A stretch of 22,742 nt of DNA from positions 1-22,742 of the forward strand of contig CABKMZ010000028.1 of the NCBI GenBank assembly GCA_902373545.1. Direction: 5' to 3'. The notes beneath the pieces were generated by a model. That model made no database searches. It saw only the letters and a program-made list of their open reading frames with translations, and was not told the origin of the DNA. Of this stretch, positions 7,839 to 15,098 are shown one piece after another. How positions within the stretch are numbered: position 1 is the first letter of the stretch; each line of letters starts with the position of its first letter. The translations under genes and the position numbers were made by a program. Source of the DNA: an uncultured Actinomyces sp. (GTDB lineage: Bacteria > Actinomycetota > Actinomycetes > Actinomycetales > Actinomycetaceae).

Positions 7839-9314
7839 ATGAATGACAATGAGTCTGGCACCCCCTTTGAGGATTTTCTGCGCTCTATCCTGGGAGACGA
7901 GGCAGCCGCCGAGGCAGCCCGCGCCCTTGAGGCCCAGGGCTTCGACCCCGCCAACCTGCCCCCGGAGTTTTCGGATCCGGCGCGCATGAAGGCGGCGCTG
8001 GGACAGTTCCAGTTCCTGATGAACACGACGGCTGGCCCGGTGAATTGGCGGGTCGTGGAGGATAGCGCGAAGCAGGCGGCATACGTCAGCGGCGACCCCT
8101 CCCCCACGGCGACCGAGGCTGAGGCAGCGCGTCAAGCGATGACAATTGCGGACCTGTGGCTCGACGCCGTCACTGATTTCGCATCCGGGCCGGTGACGCG
8201 CGACGTGTGGAGCAAGGTCGCCTGGGTCGAGCACACGATCCCCACGTGGAAGCGCATCTGTGAGCCCGTGGCGCTGAACGTATCGCGCGCCCTGTCGGGG
8301 GCGTTGTCCGAGCAGTTCGGTGAGGGCGCCGAGAGCGACGTTGCCCTGCCGGACGGGATGGCGGCCATGCTCGGCAAGACGCAGGAGATGATGCCGCGTC
8401 TGTCGGCGATGATGTTCTCCGCGCAGCTGGCCCGCGCGCTGGGCGCTTTGGCCGGGGAGGCCTTCGGCACTTTCGACACGGGTATTCCCCTGTCGGATAC
8501 CTCGCACGCGGCTCTGCTGCCCCACAACGTCGCGCAGTTCGCCGACGGCTTGGATGCTCCTTTCGAGGAGGTGCGCCAGTTCCTGGCGGTGCGTGAGGCC
8601 GCCCATCGGCGCTTGTTTGCCTCGGTTCCGTGGCTGGAGGGCGATCTGGTGCGCGCGGTCGAGCGCTACGCCTCTCAGATCGCAATCGACACGGAGGCGA
8701 TTGCGCAGGCAGCGCGCTCGGTGGATCCCTCGGATCCGCAGTCCGTGGAGTCGGCGCTCAGCGGCGGCGTGTTCGCGCTGTCGACCACGCCGGATCAGCG
8801 CCGAGCGCTGACGCGCCTGGAGACGATGTTGGCCCTCATCGAGGGGTGGGTTGAGGTCGTCACGGCCCGCGCGACGCTGCCCTATCTGCCCCACGCGGAC
8901 GCGCTGCGCGAGATGATGCGTCGCCGCCGCGCGTCGGGCGGCCCGGCAGAGGAGATTCTGGGCTCCCTCATGGGCCTCAAGATGCGTCCGCGCCAGGCGC
9001 GCGGCGCCGCCGAGATCTTCACGCTCGTGGAGGCGGACGGCGGTCGCGACGCCCGCGAGGCGCTGTGGTCGCACCCGGATATGGTGCCCTCGGACACCGA
9101 GCTGGCCACGCCTGACACGTTCCTGACGCTACGCCGGGCGGCGGCGGAGGAGGACGCGGATATCGACGCCGCGCTCAATTCACTGCTTGATGGCACGCTC
9201 GGCTGGGCAGAGGGTCTGGAGCCCGGGGACGAGGCCGGTGCAGGGTCGGACGCGTCGGCTCCGAAGGCTCTCGGCTCGGAGGACGACGACACAGACACGT
9301 GCGAATCGGAATGA
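7839..9314 (+). CDS. DUF2342 / zinc-dependent metalloprotease family protein
   Basis: This 491-aa protein is recognised as the actinobacterial DUF2342 (COG5282) family, often annotated zinc-dependent metalloprotease or F420-biosynthesis-associated; Rv3195-like. Typical blocks are ANLPPEFSDPARMKAALGQF, WRVVEDSAKQAA, LWLDAVTDF, MMFSAQLARALGALAGEAFGTFDTGIPL, VREAAHRRLFASVPWL and AREALWSHPDMVPSD. I see no HEXXH, so protease activity rests on family naming only. A tail rich in Asp/Glu/Ser follows. A GTG at 7833 is an alternative start. I prefer ATG 7839 because TAGTCT (7827-7832) lies exactly 6 nt upstream and no SD is present, consistent with a leaderless transcript. Confidence 0.88.
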   Translation: MNDNESGTPFEDFLRSILGDEAAAEAARALEAQGFDPANLPPEFSDPARMKAALGQFQFLMNTTAGPVNWRVVEDSAKQAAYVSGDPSPTATEAEAARQAMTIADLWLDAVTDFASGPVTRDVWSKVAWVEHTIPTWKRICEPVALNVSRALSGALSEQFGEGAESDVALPDGMAAMLGKTQEMMPRLSAMMFSAQLARALGALAGEAFGTFDTGIPLSDTSHAALLPHNVAQFADGLDAPFEEVRQFLAVREAAHRRLFASVPWLEGDLVRAVERYASQIAIDTEAIAQAARSVDPSDPQSVESALSGGVFALSTTPDQRRALTRLETMLALIEGWVEVVTARATLPYLPHADALREMMRRRRASGGPAEEILGSLMGLKMRPRQARGAAEIFTLVEADGGRDAREALWSHPDMVPSDTELATPDTFLTLRRAAAEEDADIDAALNSLLDGTLGWAEGLEPGDEAGAGSDASAPKALGSEDDDTDTCESE

Positions 9315-9323
9315 TCTGACAAG

Positions 9324-9332
9324 TTATCCACA
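9324..9332 (+). promoter_or_regulatory. Candidate DnaA box TTATCCACA
   Basis: TTATCCACA is an exact match to the E. coli high-affinity DnaA box and one base from the actinobacterial TTGTCCACA form. It stands alone in the AT-rich 95-nt gap between the DUF2342 gene and the ThiF-like gene. A single box cannot be an origin. It could bind DnaA as a regulator or titration site, or be coincidence. Confidence 0.4.
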
Positions 9333-9353
9333 GATTTTTCAAAACGCTGCGCG

Positions 9354-9413
9354 GTGAACCTACACAGGTTCATGATGATCTCAACAGGCATGAAACAAAG
9401 GAGATCATCATGA
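9354..9413 (+). CDS. Possible upstream leader ORF overlapping the ThiF-like start
   Basis: GTG 9354 opens a 19-codon frame (MNLHRFMMISTGMKQRRSS) whose TGA (9411-9413) overlaps the downstream ATG (9410-9412) as ATGA. Internal ATGs at 9372, 9375 and 9390 are alternative starts. It runs through the 5' arm and loop of the hairpin that holds the downstream start codon, so translating it would open that hairpin and could couple initiation. There is no strong SD. Whether it is translated is unknown. Confidence 0.3.
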   Translation: MNLHRFMMISTGMKQRRSS

Positions 9414-9418
9414 ACCTG
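9355..9418 (+). promoter_or_regulatory. Start-codon-sequestering inverted repeat with competing upstream arm
   Basis: CAGGTTCATGATGATCTC (9365-9382) and its exact complement (9401-9418) form a perfect 18-bp stem with an 18-nt loop. The 3' arm contains the ThiF-like ATG (9410-9412) and the end of the AAAGGAG Shine-Dalgarno (9397-9403). TGAACCT at 9355-9361 can instead pair with AGGTTCA at 9366-9372 across a 4-nt loop, giving an alternative fold that would disturb the large stem. The stem is about 44% GC in a region well above that. The repeats are seen directly; translational control is inferred. A DNA-level dyad operator is the other reading. Confidence 0.7.
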
Positions 9419-10288
9419 GCACCCCACACGGCGATCCTGTGGCGCGGCCCCGGCGCCGTGCGAATCGGCGGCGACCGCTCCCGTTACGTGTTGCTCGATG
9501 ACCTGCATGCAGGCGACCAAATCTGGCTGAGCAACCAGGCGCGCTCACCTCGCTCCCCCGAGCCCACCACGGCCTCGCCCGAGCTCATCGCGGCGCTGCG
9601 CCGCGCGCACCTGATCGACCAGGAGGACAGGCGCGCCCCTCTGCGCATGGGGGTCCTCGGTGCCGTTCCCGCCGCGGCGCTCGCGCTGCGAGCCCTGGCC
9701 GATACGCTCCTTCTCTCGCTCGCGGTCGACGCCGACCAGCTCGTGGACAAAGACTGGGACCGCGTCTTCGGCGGCTCCTTCACCGGAACGCCGCGCGACC
9801 GGGCGATTCGGCGCGAGCTTGCGCCCCTCATCGCCCTGCCGTCCCTCCACTATCAAGGAGACGTCGACATGGCGCTCGTGTGCGCCGACCGCGTCGTCGA
9901 TCCCGGCGTTCCCTTCGAGCTGACGATCCACGACACGCCGCACCTCATCGTGACCCGCGGCGAACACTCCTACGAGGTCGGGCCCTTCGTTATTCCCGGC
10001 ATCACCCCGTGCTACCAGTGCGCCGAGCACGCACGCGCCCAGGAGGATCCTTTCCATCTCACGCACCTGCGCGAGCTCACCGACTGGCCGCTGGGGACCC
10101 TGCCGATGCTGGCCCACTACGCCGCTGCTCTGCGCGTGGCACGCCTGATCCGCGACTTCGCGTCGGGTGCGCTGACGACGCAGCTGTGCACCGAAGTCGC
10201 AACGATTGACGAGGACGGGACGATCACCGTGGAACGCACCGCCCCCGCGCCCGAGTGCGTGTGCGGGATCACCGGGCTGGCCTGCTAG
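9410..10288 (+). CDS. ThiF/E1-like (TOMM cyclodehydratase-like) protein, degenerate nucleotide site
   Basis: This 292-aa protein resembles actinobacterial ThiF-family or TOMM leader-peptide-binding proteins and Rv3196. Supporting features are the C-terminal half GPFVIPGITPCYQCAEHARA, then DP, and a Cys pair near the end: CxxC at 201/204 and CxC at 283/285, a plausible structural Zn site. The Rossmann-like segment MGVLGAVPAAALALRALAD (80-98) lacks the GxGGxG glycines and catalytic Arg/Asp pattern of active E1 enzymes, so adenylation is doubtful. No YcaO, precursor peptide or sulfur-carrier gene is nearby. AAAGGAG is a strong SD, but it and the ATG lie in a hairpin. The TAG stop overlaps the UvrD2 stop in the palindrome CTAG. 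Confidence 0.75.
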   Translation: MNLAPHTAILWRGPGAVRIGGDRSRYVLLDDLHAGDQIWLSNQARSPRSPEPTTASPELIAALRRAHLIDQEDRRAPLRMGVLGAVPAAALALRALADTLLLSLAVDADQLVDKDWDRVFGGSFTGTPRDRAIRRELAPLIALPSLHYQGDVDMALVCADRVVDPGVPFELTIHDTPHLIVTRGEHSYEVGPFVIPGITPCYQCAEHARAQEDPFHLTHLRELTDWPLGTLPMLAHYAAALRVARLIRDFASGALTTQLCTEVATIDEDGTITVERTAPAPECVCGITGLAC

Positions 10289-12297
10289 GCTCCCTCGTCG
10301 ACGACGACCTCCTCGCCGCGGACCAGCGCCAACACGGGGGCCGCGAAGCGCTGCACCTTGACGTCGCCGATGCCGCGAATGACGCGCAGCTGCGTCGTGT
10401 TCTTCGGCATCGCCACTGCGATGTCACGCAGCGTCTGATCCGTGAAAACAGCAAACGGGGGCACGCCCGCCTGGCGCGCGACCTCCAATCGCCAGGCCTT
10501 GAGGCGCCCAAACAGCTCGATCGCCTGGGGCGAAGCCTCCTCCTCGAACGCCTTGTTCGCCGCTCGGGTGGAGGGGCGCCCCTTCTTTTTCGGAGCGCCA
10601 ACGGGGCGTTCATCCGGCCAAATTCCGTCGAGCAAGCGGCTCCGCTTGCGTTTACCCCGCCCATCGGCTCCCCGCGAGCGCGCCCAGGACAGGGTCAGCA
10701 GGTCGCGGGCTCGCGTGACGGCGACGTAGAGCAGGCGGCGCTCCTCCTCGCGGGCCGCGGGGGTCTTCGCGTAGGAAATGGGCAGGAGACCCTCGGAGAG
10801 GCCGACGAGGAAGACAGCGTCCCATTCGAGACCCTTGGCGGCGTGGATCGTGGCCAGCTCGACGCCGGCCTTGTCGGGTTCGACCTGGTAGGCGATCCTC
10901 TCGTCGAGCTCGGCGACGAAGCCCGCGAGCGTGGCGGCCTTCGAATCGTCGGCCCACCCGACGATGGCGTTCATGTTCGACCAGCGTTCCGATCCCGCCT
11001 GACCCGAGGGGGCCTCGGGCGACCAGCCGACGCCGGAGAGCACGTCGCGCACGACCTCGCCGAGCGCACCCTCTTCCGAGGCCGCCGCTGCGGTGCGCAG
11101 GCGCGAGATCGCGGTACGCACGTCGTCGCGGGCGAAGAAAGGCTTGCCTGCGGCGACGGCGACGGGGATGCCCCGGTGCCCCAACGCCTCCTCGAACACC
11201 TGGGATTGGCCGTTCGTGCGCATCAGGACGGCGATGTTGTGGGGCTGGACGCCCCCGGCGATCAGGTCGGCGATCTGCGCGGCGACGCCCTGGGCCTCAG
11301 CGTGGTCGTCCTCGTAGGTCCAGTAGCCGACGTGGGGTCCCCCGTCGCGTTGGCTGGACAGACGCACCGTGCCTTCTCGCTGGGTGGCGCGGGCCAGCAC
11401 ATCGTTGGCCAGGGTGACGATCTGCGGGGTCGAGCGGTAGTCGCGGGTCAGCTCGATGACGCGGGCACCCGGGTGCTTGCGCCCAAAGCCGGTCAGGTAG
11501 TCCGGGGAGGCGCCCGTGAAGGAGTAGATGGTCTGCGCGACGTCGCCGACGACGCACACGTCGTGGCGCCCGCCCAGCCACAGGTCGAGGAGGCGCGCCT
11601 GGAGGAGGTTGACGTCCTGGAACTCGTCGACCACGAAGGAGCGATACTGCTTGCGCACGATGGAGGCGACGTCGGCGCGCTCTTGGAGCATGCCGCACAG
11701 GTAGATGAGGATGTCCTCGAAGTCGATGACGCCGCGCTCGTTTTTCGCGTCCTCATACACGTCGAGGAGGCGGGCCATGTCGGCCGCGTCCAGCCCGGCC
11801 GGGACGTCGCGGTGTAGGCGCGCCACGCGCGAGGCGTAGTGTGCCGAATCGATCATGGAGACCTTGGCCCACTCGACCTCGGCGGCGATGTCGCGCACGT
11901 TCGTGCGGTCGATCGTGATGCCCAGGCGCGCTGCGGAGGCGGCGACCAGGGACGCCTTGTGCGGGACGATGTCGGGCAGGGGGCCGCCCACGACGGTGGG
12001 CCAGAAGTGGCGCAGCTGGCGAAGCGCCGCGGAGTGGAAGGTGCGCGCCTGGGCTTTGGGGACGCCAAGTTGGGCCAGGCGGTGGCGCATCTCGAAGGCC
12101 GCGCGCTGCGTGAACGTCACGGCCAGCACGTTGGAGGGGTCGAAAGCCCCCACGGCCGCACCGTAGGCGATGCGATAGGTGATTGCCCGCGTCTTACCCG
12201 TTCCGGCGCCGGCGAGGACGGCGAGTGGCCCGGCGACCTGCGTGGCGACGGATCGCTGGTCGGGGTCTAGGGCGTCAAGCAATTCCTCGGGGCTCAT
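10285..12297 (-). CDS. UvrD2-like SF1A DNA helicase with C-terminal HRDC domain
   Basis: This 670-aa ATP-dependent 3'-5' DNA helicase is of the UvrD/PcrA type. Motifs in order are Walker A GAGTGKT (30-36), DEFQD (motif II), VGDVAQTIYSFTGA (III), LTRDYRSTPQIV (IV), TIHAAKGLEWDAVFLVGL (V) and RLLYVAVTRARD (VI). The last about 75 residues (SPQAIELFGRLKAWRLEVAR to IRGIGDVKVQRF) form an HRDC domain, as in mycobacterial UvrD2. The tetracysteine module that joins helicase and HRDC in mycobacterial UvrD2 is missing; the linker here is Lys/Arg-rich without cysteines. An open frame runs further upstream, but ATG 12297 fits the family start. GACAAT (12309-12304) lies 6 nt before it, so the mRNA is probably leaderless. 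Confidence 0.93.
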   Translation of the reverse strand: MSPEELLDALDPDQRSVATQVAGPLAVLAGAGTGKTRAITYRIAYGAAVGAFDPSNVLAVTFTQRAAFEMRHRLAQLGVPKAQARTFHSAALRQLRHFWPTVVGGPLPDIVPHKASLVAASAARLGITIDRTNVRDIAAEVEWAKVSMIDSAHYASRVARLHRDVPAGLDAADMARLLDVYEDAKNERGVIDFEDILIYLCGMLQERADVASIVRKQYRSFVVDEFQDVNLLQARLLDLWLGGRHDVCVVGDVAQTIYSFTGASPDYLTGFGRKHPGARVIELTRDYRSTPQIVTLANDVLARATQREGTVRLSSQRDGGPHVGYWTYEDDHAEAQGVAAQIADLIAGGVQPHNIAVLMRTNGQSQVFEEALGHRGIPVAVAAGKPFFARDDVRTAISRLRTAAAASEEGALGEVVRDVLSGVGWSPEAPSGQAGSERWSNMNAIVGWADDSKAATLAGFVAELDERIAYQVEPDKAGVELATIHAAKGLEWDAVFLVGLSEGLLPISYAKTPAAREEERRLLYVAVTRARDLLTLSWARSRGADGRGKRKRSRLLDGIWPDERPVGAPKKKGRPSTRAANKAFEEEASPQAIELFGRLKAWRLEVARQAGVPPFAVFTDQTLRDIAVAMPKNTTQLRVIRGIGDVKVQRFAAPVLALVRGEEVVVDEGA

Positions 12298-12322
12298 GCG
12301 CCCATTGTCGCATCGCCTGCCC

Positions 12323-13258
12323 TCAGTTGCGTCCCGTGCCCGCAGGCCCGCTGGGCAGCTCAGCGCCGTACCATTCCCGCAGAAGCGCGTAGGCGATGGA
12401 GGCTCGTCCCGGCGCGCCGATCTCGCCCGATTCCAGCGCGCGCGTGAGCTCGGCTCGGCTGTAGAAGCGCGTCCACTCGATCTCGACGCCGTCGGCCTGC
12501 GGGGTCGGCCGCGCGTGGACGGTGCGCGCACGGTATCCCATCATCTGGGAGCGCCCGAAAGGCCACGGCTGGGTGGCCACGTAGGTCGGCGCCTCGATCT
12601 CGACGCCCGCCTCCTCGGCGACCTCGCGGGCAACCGTCACGTCCGGGGACTCCCCGGCCTCGACGTACCCGGCGATGATCGAGACGAAGCCCGGCTTCCA
12701 CGCGGCGTTATGCGCCAGCAGCACGCGCCCGTCGTGATCCTCGACCAGGACGATGACCGCGGGGTCCTGGCGAGGGTACTCGAGGCGGTCGCAGGCCTGA
12801 CAGCGCGCCGCCCAGCCGCCCGATTCCAGGCGCACGGCAGAGGCGCAGCGCCCACAGAACCGGTAGTCGCGATGCCAGCCCGCCAGCGCGACCGCAGTCA
12901 AGGCCACGGCGGCCTCGTCCCCCGTCAGCCGCCACCCCACCGCACGCAGGTGCTCCCAACGGCCCTCCACCTGCTCGCGGCTCGCCTCGAGCGCGACGAC
13001 AGCTCGGCCGCGGGCCACCCCGATGAACGAGGCCGGGGCACCGTCGAGCACTCGCGTGACCTCGCCCGCACCGAAGCGTCGCAGGGCGGGAGTATCCGAG
13101 GAGGGCACCACGGCCTCGTCCAGGAGGACGAAGCCGGCGGGATCGACGACGATGGCATCAGCCTCGCCAGTGCGCACGAGCGCGACGGGGGCCACTGACT
13201 CACGCATCGCGACCGCGGGATCGACGTGACCGCGAACGAGAGGTAGATCAAGACTCAT
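12323..13258 (-). CDS. nudC: NADH pyrophosphatase / NAD-cap decapping Nudix hydrolase NudC
   Basis: This 311-aa enzyme hydrolyses NAD(H) to NMN(H) and AMP, and in the family also removes NAD caps from RNA 5' ends. A Zn ribbon is formed by C135/C138 (FCGRC) and C153/C156 (CQAC). The Nudix box starts at G197 ([28 protein letters not shown]). The NudC signature appears as [11 protein letters not shown] (229-239). Its stop is 25 nt from the UvrD2 start; that pairing is seen in mycobacteria (Rv3198c-Rv3199c). TACCGT (13270-13265) lies 6 nt before the ATG, suggesting a leaderless mRNA. It is divergent from rph across 36 nt. Confidence 0.94.
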   Translation of the reverse strand: MSLDLPLVRGHVDPAVAMRESVAPVALVRTGEADAIVVDPAGFVLLDEAVVPSSDTPALRRFGAGEVTRVLDGAPASFIGVARGRAVVALEASREQVEGRWEHLRAVGWRLTGDEAAVALTAVALAGWHRDYRFCGRCASAVRLESGGWAARCQACDRLEYPRQDPAVIVLVEDHDGRVLLAHNAAWKPGFVSIIAGYVEAGESPDVTVAREVAEEAGVEIEAPTYVATQPWPFGRSQMMGYRARTVHARPTPQADGVEIEWTRFYSRAELTRALESGEIGAPGRASIAYALLREWYGAELPSGPAGTGRN

Positions 13259-13264
13259 AACTCC

Positions 13265-13287
13265 ACGGTAACGCGGTGGGCTACCCT
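13265..13287. promoter_or_regulatory. Overlapping divergent promoters of nudC and rph
   Basis: The - strand TACCGT (13270-13265) for nudC and + strand TACCCT (13282-13287) for rph are TANNNT -10-type hexamers 11 bp apart. They lie 6 and 7 nt from their start codons. With normal spacing each -35 region would fall on the other gene's start-site region, so polymerase could occupy only one at a time. Neither has a good -35. Confidence 0.5.
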
Positions 13288-13294
13288 AGGCACT

Positions 13295-14062
13295 ATGACA
13301 ACTACAGTTTCGCGTGCCGATGGGCGCACCCCCTCCCAGCTTCGTCCCGTCTCCATCACCCGCGGTTGGTCGGGCACCGGCGAGGGCTCGGTCCTCATCG
13401 AATTTGGCAACACCCGCGTCCTGTGCGTGGCTTCTTTCACCGAGGGCGTGCCCCGTTGGAAGCGCGACTCGGGCGAGGGCTGGGTGACCGGCGAGTACTC
13501 GATGCTCCCGCGCGCCACCGAGCAGCGCTCCTCGCGCGAATCCGTCAAGGGCAAGGTCGGCGGACGCACCCAGGAGATCTCGCGCCTCATCGGCCGCTCC
13601 CTGCGCGGCATCGTCGACGTGTCCGCGCTCGGCGAGAACACGATCGTCCTGGACTGCGACGTTCTGCGCGCCGACGGCGGCACGCGCACCGCGGCGATCA
13701 CGGGCGCCTACGTGGCCCTCGCCGACGCGGTGAGCTGGGCGAAGGAGCAGGGCATCCTCAAGCCCTCCGCCAAGGTCCTGACCGACTCAATCTCCGCGAT
13801 CTCCGTGGGCGTCATCGACGGCACCCCCATGCTGGACCTTCCCTACGTTGAGGACGTGCGCGCTCAGACGGACATGAATGTCGTCCAGACCGGCGACGGC
13901 CGCTTCATCGAGGTGCAGGGCACCGCCGAGCACGCGCCTTTCAACCGCGACGAGCTGGGCGAACTGCTGGACCTGGCGACGCTGGGTAACGCCCGGCTCG
14001 CCGCGGCCCAGAAGCTCGCGCTCGAGGCTCCCCTCATGGAGCGCGTCGAGGTGGCCCCGTGA
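13295..14062 (+). CDS. rph: Ribonuclease PH
   Basis: This 255-aa phosphorolytic 3'-5' exoribonuclease trims tRNA 3' ends using phosphate. Family blocks are [73 protein letters not shown] and [15 protein letters not shown] (phosphate-binding and catalytic region). Length is normal for the family. The ATG has no SD and is preceded by TACCCT at 7 nt (likely leaderless). It overlaps rdgB by 4 nt (GTGA), so the two are translationally coupled, as in mycobacteria. Confidence 0.97.
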   Translation: MTTTVSRADGRTPSQLRPVSITRGWSGTGEGSVLIEFGNTRVLCVASFTEGVPRWKRDSGEGWVTGEYSMLPRATEQRSSRESVKGKVGGRTQEISRLIGRSLRGIVDVSALGENTIVLDCDVLRADGGTRTAAITGAYVALADAVSWAKEQGILKPSAKVLTDSISAISVGVIDGTPMLDLPYVEDVRAQTDMNVVQTGDGRFIEVQGTAEHAPFNRDELGELLDLATLGNARLAAAQKLALEAPLMERVEVAP

Positions 14063-14673
14063 GCGCGCGCCTGGTCTTCGCGACCTCCAACGCGCACAAA
14101 GTCGAAGAGCTCGAGGCCATCCTGGCCCCCGCGTGGGAGGGCTTCGAGGCCGGATGCGTGGCGCGTATGAGCGACTTCGACGTGGATTCTCCGGTCGAGG
14201 ACGGGGTGAGCTTCGAGGAGAACTCCCTGATCAAGGCCCGCGCGCTGTCTCGCGCAACCGGCCTGGCTGCCATCGCCGATGACTCCGGTATCACGGTGGA
14301 CGTGCTGGGTGGTGCACCCGGCATCTTCTCCGCGCGCTGGGCTGGCTCCCACGGGGATGACGCGGCCAACCTGCGGCTGCTCCTCGAGCAGCTGTCGGAC
14401 GTGCCCGACCGCCACCGTGGCGCCGCCTTCGTGTCGGCCGCGGTCCTCGTCACCCCCGACGGACGCGAGTTCGTCGAGCGCGGCGAAGTGCGCGGTACCT
14501 TGACGCGCTCCCCGCGCGGCGAGGGAGGATTCGGCTACGACCCGATTTTCGTCCCCGACGGATTCGAGGTCACGACCGCGCAGATGAGCCCTGAGGAGAA
14601 GAACGCGATCAGCCACCGCGGCATCGCCTTCCGCGCGCTCATGCCCCACATCGTGGACTACCTGCGCGGCTGA
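14059..14673 (+). CDS. rdgB: dITP/XTP pyrophosphatase (RdgB/HAM1 family)
   Basis: This 204-aa enzyme removes non-canonical purine triphosphates (dITP, XTP) from the nucleotide pool by hydrolysis to monophosphate and PPi. Motifs are [16 protein letters not shown] at the N-terminus, [35 protein letters not shown] (catalytic Asp), [15 protein letters not shown] and the C-terminal [10 protein letters not shown]. The GTG start overlaps the rph TGA. A hairpin follows 15 nt after the stop. Confidence 0.96.
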   Translation: MSARLVFATSNAHKVEELEAILAPAWEGFEAGCVARMSDFDVDSPVEDGVSFEENSLIKARALSRATGLAAIADDSGITVDVLGGAPGIFSARWAGSHGDDAANLRLLLEQLSDVPDRHRGAAFVSAAVLVTPDGREFVERGEVRGTLTRSPRGEGGFGYDPIFVPDGFEVTTAQMSPEEKNAISHRGIAFRALMPHIVDYLRG

Positions 14674-14688
14674 GCACCACACACAAAT

Positions 14689-14716
14689 GTGCCGGGCACC
14701 CGAGGGTGTCCGGCAC
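14689..14716. terminator. Hairpin terminator after rdgB
   Basis: GTGCCGGGCACCC (14689-14701) pairs with GGGTGTCCGGCAC (14704-14716) with one G-T wobble and a tight CGAG turn. It lies between convergent rdgB and the small ORF. It is not of the CCCCGGCCTCG type and has no T-run. Confidence 0.75.
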
Positions 14717-14743
14717 GTGTGTAGTGCGCCCGAGGGCGCTCCT

Positions 14744-14866
14744 TCAGCGGGCGACGAGGTTCCCGAAGAAGGTGCGGTCCATCGAGAACTGCAGGGGGTT
14801 GCGCTGTTGGCACGACCTACCGTGATGGGCCAGACGACGAAGGAGTGATGCGACAAAACGAGACAT
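14744..14866 (-). CDS. Predicted small basic protein, 40 aa
   Basis: ATG 14866 opens a 40-codon frame beginning MSRFVASLLRRLAHHGRS and ending FFGNLVAR. A strong Shine-Dalgarno (AAAGAGGAG, 6 nt spacing) precedes it, better than most in this window. The product is Arg/His-rich with an amphipathic N-terminal stretch and one Cys, and matches no family I know. The frame stays open upstream to ATG 14947 (67 aa), but only the inner start has an SD. No gene follows on this strand, since rdgB is convergent, so it is not an obvious leader peptide. Codon content alone cannot prove it. Confidence 0.5.
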   Translation of the reverse strand: MSRFVASLLRRLAHHGRSCQQRNPLQFSMDRTFFGNLVAR

Positions 14867-14960
14867 GATGTGCTCCTCTTTGAGTACGGGCGATGGATCT
14901 GTCACCGCGTCGCGTCTATGATCTCGCAGTTTCGCGGTATTCTCCATCGATTCTTTCTAA

Positions 14961-15020
14961 TTGACGGGTGAAGTCTGCCTTACGGACTTTCCCTTGACGT
15001 ACCTTGATGAAGCGTTGACT
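14961..15020 (+). promoter_or_regulatory. Helically phased TTGAYK direct repeats
   Basis: TTGACG at 14961 and 14994, TTGATG at 15004 and TTGACT at 15015 lie on one strand at intervals of 33, 10 and 11 bp, about whole helical turns. They are upstream of the 40-aa ORF (-) in an otherwise empty 232-nt gap (14867-15098). An activator or repressor binding one DNA face would fit this layout. Confidence 0.35.
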
Positions 15021-15044
15021 CTTGCGAGTGGATCGCCTTAATTT
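15015..15044 (+). promoter_or_regulatory. Possible + strand promoter without an evident gene
   Basis: TTGACT (15015-15020) and TAATTT (15039-15044) are separated by 18 nt (TTAATT at 17 nt is equivalent). Read on the + strand it would produce RNA antisense to the CBU_0592-like gene, or a long leader into the LysR gene 470 nt away. No + strand gene lies close by. Confidence 0.35.
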
Positions 15045-15098
15045 ATGTGGCGTCCAATAGTCAACAACGGGGCCAACCCGACCCAATGCGACGACGCC

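Noticed and set aside
7812..9074. 420-codon frame antisense to the DUF2342 gene
   Set aside because: Arg/His/Gly-rich shadow frame with no motif or start signal.
7839..9314. HEXXH metalloprotease motif
   Set aside because: I looked for it in the DUF2342 protein and did not find it; REAAHRRLF is the nearest histidine block.
9357..9372. GAAC-N8-GTTC as a LexA (SOS) box
   Set aside because: The actinobacterial SOS box has a 4-nt gap (GAAC-N4-GTTC); the 8-nt gap here does not fit, and the sequence is explained by the hairpin arms.
9365..9418. The 18-bp hairpin as a terminator for the DUF2342 gene
   Set aside because: It has modest GC, an 18-nt loop, no T-run, and includes the SD and start codon of the next gene.
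10255..11817. 520-codon + strand frame opposite the UvrD2-like gene
   Set aside because: The - strand carries all seven helicase motifs; the + frame is low-complexity shadow sequence.
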